A stretch of DNA of 64,000 nucleotides from JACVRW01 sp963814095 (lineage in GTDB: Bacteria; Actinomycetota; Thermoleophilia; Solirubrobacterales; Thermoleophilaceae), in assembly GCA_963814095.1 (NCBI GenBank), contig CAWFBT010000014.1, forward strand, positions 206,887-270,886, read 5' to 3'. The position numbers and the translations under genes were made by a program. The notes under the pieces were generated by a model. It did no database searches. It had not been told where the DNA came from and saw only the letters and a program-made list of their open reading frames with translations. This document shows positions 8,021 through 16,264 of this stretch, in pieces. How positions within the stretch are numbered: position 1 is the first letter of the stretch; each line of letters starts with the position of its first letter.

Positions 8021-9258
8021 GGCGAGATCAGCAGCGGGACGTCGCGGGCGCGGGCCGGCAGCCTGCGGAGCGTCCGGCCGTCGGCCAGGTCGATCACGTG
8101 CAGCGTCCTCGTCGGGCGCACCCAGACGTAGCCGAGCTCAGCGGTCGCGCCGGCGATCACGAGGTCCTGCCCGCGAAAGCGGCTGTAGAGCCGCCGGCCC
8201 TCACCGTCGAACACGAGCAGGCCGGTGCTGTTGCTGGAGCGCCAGCCCGCGCTCCAGGTCGTCCCGTGGGCGAGCAGCCTGTCACCCGCGACCATGGCCT
8301 GGTTGGGCTCCTTGGCGAGCGTTCGCATGCTCCAGTCGGACGTGTCGATCAGGCGGACGCCGTAGGGCTCCTCCGGTGCTGGAAAGCGGCTGCCGCGCCG
8401 CGCCGGCCGGCTGCGAAAGCCCGTCACGGCGATCGAGTCGCTGCCGAGCCAGCGCGCGTCGCGCCAGCGGACGTCGACGTTGCCCTTGGCGGCGCGCGCG
8501 GCGGGCGCCTCCGCGGGCTCATGGAACTCGACCTGACCGGAGGCGAGCTCGACGGACGCGACGAGCGGCCGGTCACTCGCGGCCACCACGTAGGCTCGCT
8601 GCCCCGCGGGATCGACGGTCAGGCCCGGCTGGCGGTAGCGAGCCGGCCGCACCCTGGGATTGGTGGCTCCCGCCGCGATCGGTTCGAGCGCGATGCTGCG
8701 CAGCCCTCCCGACGTGTCCGCCACCAGCAGCCGCGCCGGTCCGAGCCGGCGTTCGGGGCCAAGCAGCACGGCAACCCCGGTGGCCGTGCGCTCGTAGGAG
8801 ACGAGCCAGCCGCGGAATGCGTGGCGCGCCCGGATCTTCGCGGCAAACGGGTCGACCACCAGGATCTCGAAGCGCCCGTACGGCCTGCCCGCGATCGCGA
8901 CGATCCGGTCAGGGGTCGGCCACTCGACCAGAACCGGTCCCTGCCGGCCCAGCTCGATGATCCGCTCCGAGCGCCGCCGCTCGAGGTCGATCACCCGGAT
9001 TGCGGCGCTGCGGTCGAAGTTGCTGCCGACCGCGAAGCGGCGGCCGTCCGGGGAGCGCGCGCCGGTGAAGGACTCGCGAAATCCACGCATCCGGCCCGAC
9101 TCTGGGCGCAGCGTGACCGGGTCGACGAGCCGCAGCCATTTCGCGCCGTCGGAGCGGTCGACCGCGATCAGGGGTTGGGCGGGCTGCCGGGCGCCCGCGA
9201 GGCCGCTCACCGGCACTGCGACGAGCATCAGGACCGAAACGAGCAGCGCTCTCCGCAT
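8017..9258 (-). CDS. Secreted beta-propeller-like protein of unknown function
   Basis: A 413-residue protein with a clear Sec signal peptide (MRRALLVSVLMLVAVPVSGLAGA, cleavage probably near Ala-Arg-Gln). The mature part is a chain of beta-rich units with repeated patterns of the type 'xxVIDLxxGxxxRxL' and 'SPDGRRFAVGS', typical of WD40/YVTN-type propellers. No catalytic motif is visible. It probably acts outside the cytoplasm as a binding or scaffold protein. Its stop codon overlaps the mobA stop by three bases in convergent orientation. Confidence 0.65.
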   Translation of the reverse strand: MRRALLVSVLMLVAVPVSGLAGARQPAQPLIAVDRSDGAKWLRLVDPVTLRPESGRMRGFRESFTGARSPDGRRFAVGSNFDRSAAIRVIDLERRRSERIIELGRQGPVLVEWPTPDRIVAIAGRPYGRFEILVVDPFAAKIRARHAFRGWLVSYERTATGVAVLLGPERRLGPARLLVADTSGGLRSIALEPIAAGATNPRVRPARYRQPGLTVDPAGQRAYVVAASDRPLVASVELASGQVEFHEPAEAPAARAAKGNVDVRWRDARWLGSDSIAVTGFRSRPARRGSRFPAPEEPYGVRLIDTSDWSMRTLAKEPNQAMVAGDRLLAHGTTWSAGWRSSNSTGLLVFDGEGRRLYSRFRGQDLVIAGATAELGYVWVRPTRTLHVIDLADGRTLRRLPARARDVPLLISP

Positions 9259-9358
9259 GCCCCCTATACGGTCCGGCGAGGCCGTGAGGTTCCAGACGTC
9301 ACGGAACGGCCGCCCCGGTCGACGGGCAGGTGCGCGGGCTCCGCTTCCAGCTCCTGCG

Positions 9359-9616
9359 CTAGCGCCAGACCATCAATGCAACGAGCGCGAGCCCGAAGGC
9401 GATCTGGCCGATGCCGAGCGCGACTCCAAGGTTGGCGGCGCCCGCTGCCCAGGCGATCAGCGACACCACGACGAAGACCCCGAGGACGACGGCCAGCGAC
9501 GTTCCGAGTCCCCACTCCGGGCGCTCCGCCGGGCCCGGCTCTCGGGTCGGCTCGGGCTGGGGCTGAGGCCGTCCGCGCCCCGGGCGGGCGTCAGCGCTGC
9601 GCCGACGACGGCTCAC
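9359..9616 (-). CDS. Small two-helix membrane protein
   Basis: An 85-residue protein with a basic, proline-rich cytoplasmic N-terminus (residues 1-35), followed by two hydrophobic helices (about 38-60 and 64-84). GTG start overlaps the meaB stop as GTGA, so it is the last gene of the mutase-meaB transcript or at least coupled to meaB. Function unknown; there is no recognised motif. Confidence 0.6.
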   Translation of the reverse strand: MSRRRRSADARPGRGRPQPQPEPTREPGPAERPEWGLGTSLAVVLGVFVVVSLIAWAAGAANLGVALGIGQIAFGLALVALMVWR

Positions 9617-10563
9617 GCGCCCGCCTCGAGGCTCGCGACCAGCTCGTTGACGCTCAGACCCGGCTCGCTCGCCGCCAGCAGCCGCTCCGCCTCGCGGCGG
9701 CCCCCAAGCGCGCGCAACGCGCGCTCGCCGTGCTCGGCGCCGAACTCGCGCAGCGCCGAGGCGCGCCGCGAGCGCAGCCTGCGCTTCGTGAAGTCGAGCT
9801 GATCGCGGTGTGAGTCGAGCGCCTCGGCCAGCTCGCCGATCCCGCTCGGCGGGGCCACTGAGGAGACCGCGACCACCGGCGTCTGCGACGACCCGATCGC
9901 ACCGAGCGCCTGCGCGAGGTCGCGCCGCGAGCGCGCGGCTGCGTCACCCAGGTCCGCCTTGGTCACGACGAGCACGTCCGGCACCTCCATGATCCCGGCC
10001 TTCAGGAACTGCAGCACATCGCCGGAAGCGGGCTGCACCACCACGGCGACGGTGTCGCATACGTCCGCCACGTCTGTCTCCGACTGACCGACGCCGACAG
10101 TCTCCACGACTACGACGTCGAAGGCCGCGGCGAGCGCGTCGGCCGCCTCGCGCGTCGGCGCCGCCAGCCCGCCCAGGCGCGTGCCCGCCGCGGTCGAGCG
10201 GATCAGGACCCCGTCGTCGCCCGGCTCGTACTCGATCCGAGCGCGATCGCCGAGGAGCGACCCGCCGGAGCGCCGCGAGGAGGGATCGACGGCGAGGATC
10301 GCCACGCTGCGGCCCGCCCCGCGCCACTCGGGCAGCAGGGCCGAGAGCAGCGTCGACTTGCCGGCGCCCGGCGGCCCGGTGATGCCCACGAGGTGCGCGG
10401 GCGCCTCGCCGCCGAGCGCCGCCGGAGCGACCTCCGCGAGCAGAAGCAACGCGGCCTCGCGCCCAGCCGGCGAGCGATCCTCGATCAGGTTGAGCGCCGC
10501 CGGGGCGGCCGAGCGATCGCCCTCTCGCAGGCGCCGGCCGAGCTCTTCGGGGTATACGGCCAT
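9613..10563 (-). CDS. meaB: MeaB-type GTPase, methylmalonyl/ethylmalonyl-CoA mutase chaperone
   Basis: A 316-residue G3E-family GTPase. Walker A is GITGPPGAGKST (about residues 60-71); other landmarks are DPSSRRSGGSLLGDRARI, VETVGVGQSE (switch II region) and the base-recognition motif TKAD. MeaB proteins load and protect the B12 cofactor of acyl-CoA mutases by GTP hydrolysis. The gene sits directly downstream of the mutase, which fixes its likely partner. ATG at 10563 is preferred over the TTG four codons upstream. Confidence 0.93.
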   Translation of the reverse strand: MAVYPEELGRRLREGDRSAAPAALNLIEDRSPAGREAALLLLAEVAPAALGGEAPAHLVGITGPPGAGKSTLLSALLPEWRGAGRSVAILAVDPSSRRSGGSLLGDRARIEYEPGDDGVLIRSTAAGTRLGGLAAPTREAADALAAAFDVVVVETVGVGQSETDVADVCDTVAVVVQPASGDVLQFLKAGIMEVPDVLVVTKADLGDAAARSRRDLAQALGAIGSSQTPVVAVSSVAPPSGIGELAEALDSHRDQLDFTKRRLRSRRASALREFGAEHGERALRALGGRREAERLLAASEPGLSVNELVASLEAGA

Positions 10564-10604
10564 CGCGGTGGGCAAGCTAGCTGACGCCTACCCCGCGATC
10601 GATT

Positions 10605-10640
10605 GAAGGCTTCGTGGGGCTATGGCCCCTCGAAGTCTTC
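10605..10640 (-). terminator. Long hairpin between mutase and meaB
   Basis: An imperfect inverted repeat of about 16 bp per arm (GAAGGCTTCGTGGGGC against GGCCCCTCGAAGTCTTC, two mismatches) with a 3-base loop begins at the mutase stop codon and ends about 40 bp before the meaB start. No T-run follows. It may reduce transcription into meaB or stabilise the mutase message rather than fully terminate. Confidence 0.4.
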
Positions 10641-12627
10641 AGGCGGCGGCCTCGACGCCGTGGTGCGCCGCCACCAGGTCGACGATGTCGCCCATGATCC
10701 GGCTGACCTCGAAGTCCTTCGGCGTATAGACACGCGCCACGCCCGCCTCCAGCAGGGCCGCCTCGTCCGCCGGCGGGATGATCCCGCCCACGACGACCGG
10801 GACGTTTGCGCCCGCCTCCTCGAGCTCCGCCAGCACGATCGGGATCAGCTCGGCGTGCGAGCCTGAGAGGATCGAGAGGCCGACCACGTGCACGCCCTCC
10901 TCGACAGCCGTGCGCGCGATGCGGGCCGGCGTCAGGCGGATGCCCTCGTACACGACGTCCATGCCGGCGTCGCGGGCGCGGACAGCGATCTGCTCGGCGC
11001 CGTTCGAGTGCCCGTCGAGGCCCGGCTTTCCGACGAGGATCTTGATGCGCCGGCCGAGCTCCTCGGAGACGCGCTCGACGCGCTCGCGCAGCTCGGTCAG
11101 CGAATCGTCCGAGCCGGGAGCGGCCGCATCGCCGACCCCGGTGGGAGCCCGGTACTCGCCGAAGACCTCCCGAAGCGCACCCGCCCACTCACCCGTGGTG
11201 ACCCCGTTGGCCGCTGCCGTAAGCGTGGCGGGCATCAGATTCACCTCGGGGTCGAGCGCGGCCTCCCGCAACGCGGCCAGGGCGTCGTCGACGGCCGCTT
11301 CATCGCGCGAAGCCCGCCACGCCTCCACGGCGTCGATGGCGCCGGCCTCGACCGCCGGATCCACCCGCAGGATCCCGCCGTCCTCGCCCTCCTGCAGCGG
11401 CGACGGCTCGGCCTCCGTATAGAAGTTCTGCCCGACCACGCGCAGCTCGCCGGCCTCGATGCGGCGCATGCGCTCGCGATGCGACTCGACCAGCTGCGTC
11501 TTCATGTAGGGCACCGCCTCGACGGCGCCGCCCTGCTCGGCCACCACGGCCATCTCCTCGCGCGCGCCCTCGATCAGCTCGTCGACGAGCCCGTCCATCA
11601 CCTTCGAGCCCTCGAAGATGTCCGGGTACTCGAGCAGGTCGGTCTCGTAGGCGAGGATCTGCTGGATCCGCAGCGACCACTGCTGGTCCCACGGCCGCGG
11701 CAGGCCGAGCGCCTCGTTCCAGGCGGGAAGCTGGAGGGCGCGGGCACGCGCCTCGCGGCCCATCGTGACGGCCAGGGCCTCGAGCACGATACGGATGATG
11801 TTGTTCTCCGGCTGCGACTCGGTGAGGCCCAAGGAGTTGACCTGGACGCCGTAGCGGAAGCGCAGCAGCCGCTCGTCGTCGACGCCGTACCTCGAGCGGC
11901 CGATCTCCTCCCATAGCCGGCCCATCGCGCGCAGCTTGGCGTGCTCCTCGACGAAGCGGATGCCGGCGTTGACGAAGAACGAGATGCGGCCGAAGACGCG
12001 CGGGAAGGTCTCGTCATCCACACGCCGGCGCACGCGGTCCAGGACGGCCTGCGCGGTGGAGAGCGAGAACGCGATCTCCTGGACCGGCGTCGCGCCCGCC
12101 TCCTGCAGGTGGTACGAGCAGATGTTGATCGGGTTCCAGCGCGGTACCTCGTCGACGGTGAACGCGATCATGTCCGTGATCAGCCGCATCGACGGCTCGG
12201 GCGGGAACGCGTACGTCCCGCGCGACAGGAACTCCTTGATGATGTCGTTCTGGGTCGTCCCCTGGAGCGAGTGGCGTTCGACCCCGTTCTCCTCGGCGAC
12301 CGTCATGTAGAGGGCCAGCAGCCAGGCGGCGGTGGCGTTGATCGTCATCGACGTGTTCATCTCGTCCAGCGGGATGCCGTCGAGCAGCGAGTGCATGTCC
12401 CCCTTGTGGGCGATGGAGACACCGACCTTGCCGACCTCGCCGCGTGCCAGCTCGTGGCCAGGGTCGTAGCCGGTCTGGGTGGGGAGGTCGAATGCCACCG
12501 ACAGCCCGGTCTGGCCCTTGGCGAGGTTGCGGCGATAGAGCTCGTTCGACTCGCGCGCGGTCGAATGCCCTGCATAGGTGCGCATCACCCACGGGTTGTC
12601 GCGCTCGGGCAGTCGGTGGTCGCTCAC
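10639..12627 (-). CDS. meaA: Ethylmalonyl-CoA mutase-like B12-dependent mutase (MeaA)
   Basis: A 662-residue single-chain adenosylcobalamin mutase. The N-terminal barrel contains RTYAGHSTARESNELYR and KGQTGLSVAFDLPTQTGYD, which match ethylmalonyl-CoA mutase/MeaA more closely than methylmalonyl-CoA mutase. The C-terminal B12 domain has the DxHxxG motif as GLDGHSNGAEQIA near residue 538, also the Ecm form. The enzyme would convert ethylmalonyl-CoA to methylsuccinyl-CoA in the ethylmalonyl-CoA pathway. GTG start. MeaB follows, and crotonyl-CoA carboxylase/reductase, which makes the substrate, is about 1.5 kb away. Confidence 0.88.
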   Translation of the reverse strand: MSDHRLPERDNPWVMRTYAGHSTARESNELYRRNLAKGQTGLSVAFDLPTQTGYDPGHELARGEVGKVGVSIAHKGDMHSLLDGIPLDEMNTSMTINATAAWLLALYMTVAEENGVERHSLQGTTQNDIIKEFLSRGTYAFPPEPSMRLITDMIAFTVDEVPRWNPINICSYHLQEAGATPVQEIAFSLSTAQAVLDRVRRRVDDETFPRVFGRISFFVNAGIRFVEEHAKLRAMGRLWEEIGRSRYGVDDERLLRFRYGVQVNSLGLTESQPENNIIRIVLEALAVTMGREARARALQLPAWNEALGLPRPWDQQWSLRIQQILAYETDLLEYPDIFEGSKVMDGLVDELIEGAREEMAVVAEQGGAVEAVPYMKTQLVESHRERMRRIEAGELRVVGQNFYTEAEPSPLQEGEDGGILRVDPAVEAGAIDAVEAWRASRDEAAVDDALAALREAALDPEVNLMPATLTAAANGVTTGEWAGALREVFGEYRAPTGVGDAAAPGSDDSLTELRERVERVSEELGRRIKILVGKPGLDGHSNGAEQIAVRARDAGMDVVYEGIRLTPARIARTAVEEGVHVVGLSILSGSHAELIPIVLAELEEAGANVPVVVGGIIPPADEAALLEAGVARVYTPKDFEVSRIMGDIVDLVAAHHGVEAAA

Positions 12628-12719
12628 ACCGCAATTCTATGTTCACCCTGCTGAGCGAAGGAGCAGGCAGCGGCGCGAATAGCCGTCTCTGCGGCCGTCG
12701 GCGGTATCGTCGGCTGCTC

Positions 12720-13556
12720 GTGAGCAGCGCGATTGACGTCATGCACATGGATCGCGACCGCGTGATCTGCGCCTTCGAGATCGACGGGCTGATCGTCGAT
12801 CCGGGGCCGGCCTCCTGCGTCGACACCCTGCTCGACCGGCTCGGCCCGATCGAGCCGCGCGGGCTCCTGCTGACGCACATCCACCTCGATCACGCGGGCG
12901 CGACGGGAGTGCTCTGCCGGCGCTTCCCCGAGCTCACCGTGTACGTGCACGAGCGCGGCGCGCCGCACCTGATCGACCCGTCCAAGCTGCTGGCGAGCGC
13001 GAGTCGCCTGTACGGGGACGAGATGGAGGCGTTGTGGGGAGAGGTGGCTCCGGTGCCGGAGGAGCGCGTCAAGGTCCTGACGGGCGGCGAGACGATCGAG
13101 GGCTTTCGCGTCGCCTACACGCCCGGCCACGCGTCGCACCATGTCTGCTACCTCCACGAGGACTCGGGTGACGCCTACGTCGGCGACATGGCCGGTGTCC
13201 GCATCCCGCCGTTCGAGCACACGCTGGCGCCCACGCCACCGCCCGACATCGACGTCGAGCAGTGGCTCGACTCACTCCACACGGTCGCCTCCTGGAACCC
13301 GCAGTCGCTGTGCCTGACCCACTTCGGCCAGGTCATGGACGTTGCCGAGCAGCTCCATCGCATCCGCACCGCGCTCGCCGACCAGGCGGACTCCGCCCGC
13401 ACCGACGGCGAGGAGGGCTTCATCGCCCGGCTCGAGAGCGAGGTCGGCGCAGTCACCGACCCGGAGTCCGTGAAGGTCTACGAGCAGGCGGCCCCGCCCG
13501 ACCAGCTCTACAAGGGCCTCGAGCGCTACTGGCGCAAGCGGGCCGAGGCGGCGTGA
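12720..13556 (+). CDS. Metallo-beta-lactamase-fold hydrolase
   Basis: A 278-residue MBL-fold protein. The metal motif is LTHIHLDHAGA (HxHxDH), with a further His in YTPGHASHH, an Asp in YVGDMAG and a C-terminal His in LTHFGQ. These are the six expected metal ligands. The fold resembles glyoxalase II-like/RNase Z-like hydrolases with a helical C-terminal extension (about 200-278). Substrate unknown. The GTG at 12720 gives the usual first strand VIDVMHM...; it is divergent from the mutase. The stop overlaps the ClpS start as GTGA. Confidence 0.8.
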   Translation: MSSAIDVMHMDRDRVICAFEIDGLIVDPGPASCVDTLLDRLGPIEPRGLLLTHIHLDHAGATGVLCRRFPELTVYVHERGAPHLIDPSKLLASASRLYGDEMEALWGEVAPVPEERVKVLTGGETIEGFRVAYTPGHASHHVCYLHEDSGDAYVGDMAGVRIPPFEHTLAPTPPPDIDVEQWLDSLHTVASWNPQSLCLTHFGQVMDVAEQLHRIRTALADQADSARTDGEEGFIARLESEVGAVTDPESVKVYEQAAPPDQLYKGLERYWRKRAEAA

Positions 13557-13840
13557 CGGGGACGATCGAGCTTCCACAGGTGAAGGAGCCCGGCAGCGGG
13601 CTCGACGACAACTGGCGCGTGATCGTCCTCAACGACAACCACAACACGTTCGAGGGCGTCGCGTTCGCGCTCTCGTCGACGCTCCCGGGTGTGAGCTACG
13701 ACCAGGGCATGGCAATGGCGAACACCATCCACAGCAAGGGCCAGGCGATCGTCTGGACGGGCGCGCGCGAGCCCGCCGAGCACTACTGGGAGCTGCTCAG
13801 GGAGTCGGGACTGACGATGGCCCCGTTGGAGCAGGGCTAG
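13553..13840 (+). CDS. clpS: ATP-dependent Clp protease adaptor ClpS
   Basis: A 95-residue ClpS core: DDNWRVIVLNDNHNTFEGVAFAL corresponds to the first strand plus the N-degron pocket loop (normally N-D-D/E-x-T), and the AMANTIHSKGQAIVWTG helix-strand matches the rest of the fold. ClpS delivers N-end-rule substrates to ClpA/ClpC. The pocket loop here reads NDNHNT, as in many actinobacterial ClpS proteins. Start GTG overlaps the MBL gene stop; no clp gene is adjacent. Confidence 0.8.
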   Translation: MTGTIELPQVKEPGSGLDDNWRVIVLNDNHNTFEGVAFALSSTLPGVSYDQGMAMANTIHSKGQAIVWTGAREPAEHYWELLRESGLTMAPLEQG

Positions 13841-14163
13841 GCGACTCCCTCCACGGCGACCGGCTCGATCGACTCGCCGGAGCCGACGACATCCCAGTAG
13901 GTCGGCAGGAGCGGGACCTGGTAGCAGCCGGACAGCTCGATCCGCTTGGTGGCGATCTCCTCGGAGTACCAGTAGCGCTCGAAGTGCGCCTTGGACGGGA
14001 ACTGGGCGGTCTGTATGAAATCGAGCCGCCCGTCGAGGTTGCGCGTGAACGACCACTTGGTGGCGCCGTAGTCGAGCACCGCCTCGGCCGCCGGCAGCCA
14101 GCCCTCGGCGAAGCGCTCGCCCCTGAAGGGATTGATCCCCCAGCGGATCTGTACCTCGATCAT
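13837..14163 (-). CDS. Uncharacterised small protein, ferredoxin-like/NIPSNAP-type fold
   Basis: A 108-residue protein with a beta-alpha-beta pattern (MIEVQIRWGINPF..., FIQTAQFPSKAHFERYWYSEEI) like dimeric alpha-beta barrel proteins. It follows crotonyl-CoA carboxylase/reductase with an ATGA overlap, so it is co-translated with it; whether it helps that enzyme is unknown. Its stop overlaps the clpS stop in convergent orientation. Confidence 0.6.
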   Translation of the reverse strand: MIEVQIRWGINPFRGERFAEGWLPAAEAVLDYGATKWSFTRNLDGRLDFIQTAQFPSKAHFERYWYSEEIATKRIELSGCYQVPLLPTYWDVVGSGESIEPVAVEGVA

Positions 14164-15383
14164 GCTCCGACCTCCGCGTGGATGGCACCGGGGTGCCCTT
14201 CCTCCGTGACACCCTCGCCCTTGTCAGCGCCCACGAGGATGGCGATCTTGCCGAGGTGCTGATTGTCCCTCATCAGCTGGTGCGCCTCGGGGACGCCGTC
14301 GAAGCCGAGCGTCCTCCACAGCACCGGGCGGATCTGACCGGAGTCGATCAGCTGGTTCGCCTTGTTGCACTCGTAGGCGTTCGCGAAGTGGGAGCCGAGG
14401 ATCTCCTTCTGGCGCATCCACAGGTAGCGGACGTCGAAGTCGAGCTCGAAGCCGGTCGTCCCGGCGCAGATCACGACCTTGCCGAACGGCTTGCAGGTGA
14501 AGACCGAGGTCGGGAAGGTCGCCTTCCCGACGTGCTCGAAGACGATGTCGGGCTGATCGCCGAGGATCTCCTTGACCCGCTTCGAGAACGCCCGTGAGAC
14601 GCCGAAGCGCTCCTTCTCCTCCTCGGGCGTCTCGCCGCCCTTGCGCATCATGCCGGCGAACTCGTTGCGGTCGATGTAGTCGACGGCGCCGAGCTTCTTG
14701 ACGAGCTCGCCCTTCTCGGGGCTCGATACGACGCCCACCGCGTGTGCTCCCGCCATCGCGCAGATCTGGGTGGCGAACACGCCGAGGCCGCCGGCGGCGC
14801 CCCAGATCAGCACGCGGTCGCCCGCCTGCAGGTCGCAGCGCGTGAGCAGCATCCGGTAGGCGGTGAAGTAGACGAGCCCGTACGAGGCCGACTCGTCCCA
14901 GCTGAGCCCCTTCGGCTTCGGCAGCAGCTGCTGAGCCTGGACCTTGGTGAACTGGGCGAACGAGCCCCAGGTGGTCTCGTAGCCCCAGATCATCTGCGAG
15001 GGCGCGGCGAGCGGATCGAGGCCGTGCACCTCGGGGTCCTCGTAGGACGCCATGTTGCAGTGCACGACGACCTCGTCGCCGGGCTGCCAGCGCGTCACGC
15101 CCGGGCCGACCTTCCAGACGACGCCGGAGGCGTCCGAGCCGCCGATGTGATGTCCCCACTCCGGGTGGTCGCCGTAGCGCATCACGGACACCGGCTGTCC
15201 GAGCGCCGCCCAGACGTTGTTGTAGTTGACCCCTGCTGCCATCACGCGCACGATCACCTCGAACGCGCCCGGCTCGGGTACCTCGATCTCCTCGAGCTGG
15301 AAGGCGTCGCGCGGCTCGCCGAAGCGCTCCTCGCGGATCACCCAGGCGGCCATGGTCTCCGGCAGCGTCGCCGGGTTCCACAT
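14160..15383 (-). CDS. ccr: Crotonyl-CoA carboxylase/reductase
   Basis: A 407-residue medium-chain dehydrogenase/reductase highly typical of Ccr: AAGVNYNNVWAALGQPVS, the IAGSDASG-like IGGSDASGVVW, DEVVVHCN, IWGYETTWGSFAQFTKVQAQQL, the NADPH motif WGAAGGLG, and ICAGTTGF...DVRYLWMRQKEILGSHFA. It reductively carboxylates crotonyl-CoA to ethylmalonyl-CoA with NADPH and CO2. The ATG at 15383 lacks a good ribosome site; a better one (GGAGGG) precedes an ATG at 15417 that encodes MAVDVSK..., resembling the Ccr N-terminus but one base out of frame. A one-base insertion between them is likely. Confidence 0.92.
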   Translation of the reverse strand: MWNPATLPETMAAWVIREERFGEPRDAFQLEEIEVPEPGAFEVIVRVMAAGVNYNNVWAALGQPVSVMRYGDHPEWGHHIGGSDASGVVWKVGPGVTRWQPGDEVVVHCNMASYEDPEVHGLDPLAAPSQMIWGYETTWGSFAQFTKVQAQQLLPKPKGLSWDESASYGLVYFTAYRMLLTRCDLQAGDRVLIWGAAGGLGVFATQICAMAGAHAVGVVSSPEKGELVKKLGAVDYIDRNEFAGMMRKGGETPEEEKERFGVSRAFSKRVKEILGDQPDIVFEHVGKATFPTSVFTCKPFGKVVICAGTTGFELDFDVRYLWMRQKEILGSHFANAYECNKANQLIDSGQIRPVLWRTLGFDGVPEAHQLMRDNQHLGKIAILVGADKGEGVTEEGHPGAIHAEVGA

Positions 15384-15508
15384 CCAGTTCGGACACCTTG
15401 CTCACGTCGACGGCCATGTTCGTCTCAAACCCTCCGCAGTCAGTCCAGGAGGCGGGAGGTTACCGGCGCCGCCCTGCGCCTACGCCGGGACCGGCACAAT
15501 GATCGGCG

Positions 15509-16264
15509 ATGCCCGAACCCTTTCTGATCGCCCAGCTGAGCGACCCGCACATCGGAGCCGGCTGGATCGCACCCGACCCGGCGACGCTGCTGTCCGCGGC
15601 GGTTGCGGCGGTCGGCCGCATCGGCCCGGACGTCGTGATCGTGTCCGGCGACCTCGTCGAGAATGCGCAGGACGCGGAGTACGAGCAGGTCCAGGAGGCG
15701 CTCGAGCCGCTCGATATGCCCGTTCACGTGCTGCCGGGCAACCACGACGACCGTGACGCGCTCCATCGACACTTCGGCGTCCCCGGGGCAGGCGGGGAGC
15801 CGGTCCAGTACGCGGTCGAGCTCGGGCCGCTGCGCCTCGTCGTGGTCGACAGCACGGCTCCCGGTCATGAACACGGTGAGCTCGACGACGAGCGGCTCGG
15901 GTGGCTCGACGGTGAGCTCGCCGCGGCGCCGGAGCGCCCGACGCTGATTGCGATGCATCACCCGCCGCTGTGCACGGGCGCGCCCGCCATCGACGCGATC
16001 GCGCTACGAGCCGACGGCCGGCGCGCGCTCGGCGAGCTGCTCGAGCGCCATCCCCAGGTGCTCAAGGTGGTGGCAGGCCACGTCCACCGGACCGTTGGCA
16101 GCGAGGTTGGCGGCCGAGCCGTGCTCGCGATACCGAGCACGTACGCGGAGCTGCGACTCGACTTCGATTGGTCCGAGTTGAGAGCCGTTGACGAGGGCCG
16201 CGGCTACGTGCTGCACACCCTCGTCGACAGCAAGCTCGTGTCACACGTCGAGAACCTGCCCTAG
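15509..16264 (+). CDS. Calcineurin-like phosphodiesterase, CpdA type
   Basis: A 251-residue metallophosphoesterase with all class III cyclic nucleotide phosphodiesterase motifs in order: SDPHIG (D12, H14), SGDLVE, GNHDD, MHHPP and GHVHR. These ligate the Fe/Mn pair. The length and motif spacing match CpdA (3',5'-cAMP phosphodiesterase). Substrate choice cannot be proved from sequence; related enzymes cleave other phosphodiesters. The 3' end overlaps the convergent MFS exporter stop. Confidence 0.82.
   Translation: MPEPFLIAQLSDPHIGAGWIAPDPATLLSAAVAAVGRIGPDVVIVSGDLVENAQDAEYEQVQEALEPLDMPVHVLPGNHDDRDALHRHFGVPGAGGEPVQYAVELGPLRLVVVDSTAPGHEHGELDDERLGWLDGELAAAPERPTLIAMHHPPLCTGAPAIDAIALRADGRRALGELLERHPQVLKVVAGHVHRTVGSEVGGRAVLAIPSTYAELRLDFDWSELRAVDEGRGYVLHTLVDSKLVSHVENLP

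Noticed and set aside
7129..9813. Long plus-strand frame over the oxidoreductase, mobA and propeller genes
   Set aside because: Composition is that of an antisense or out-of-frame shadow; the three real genes explain the region.
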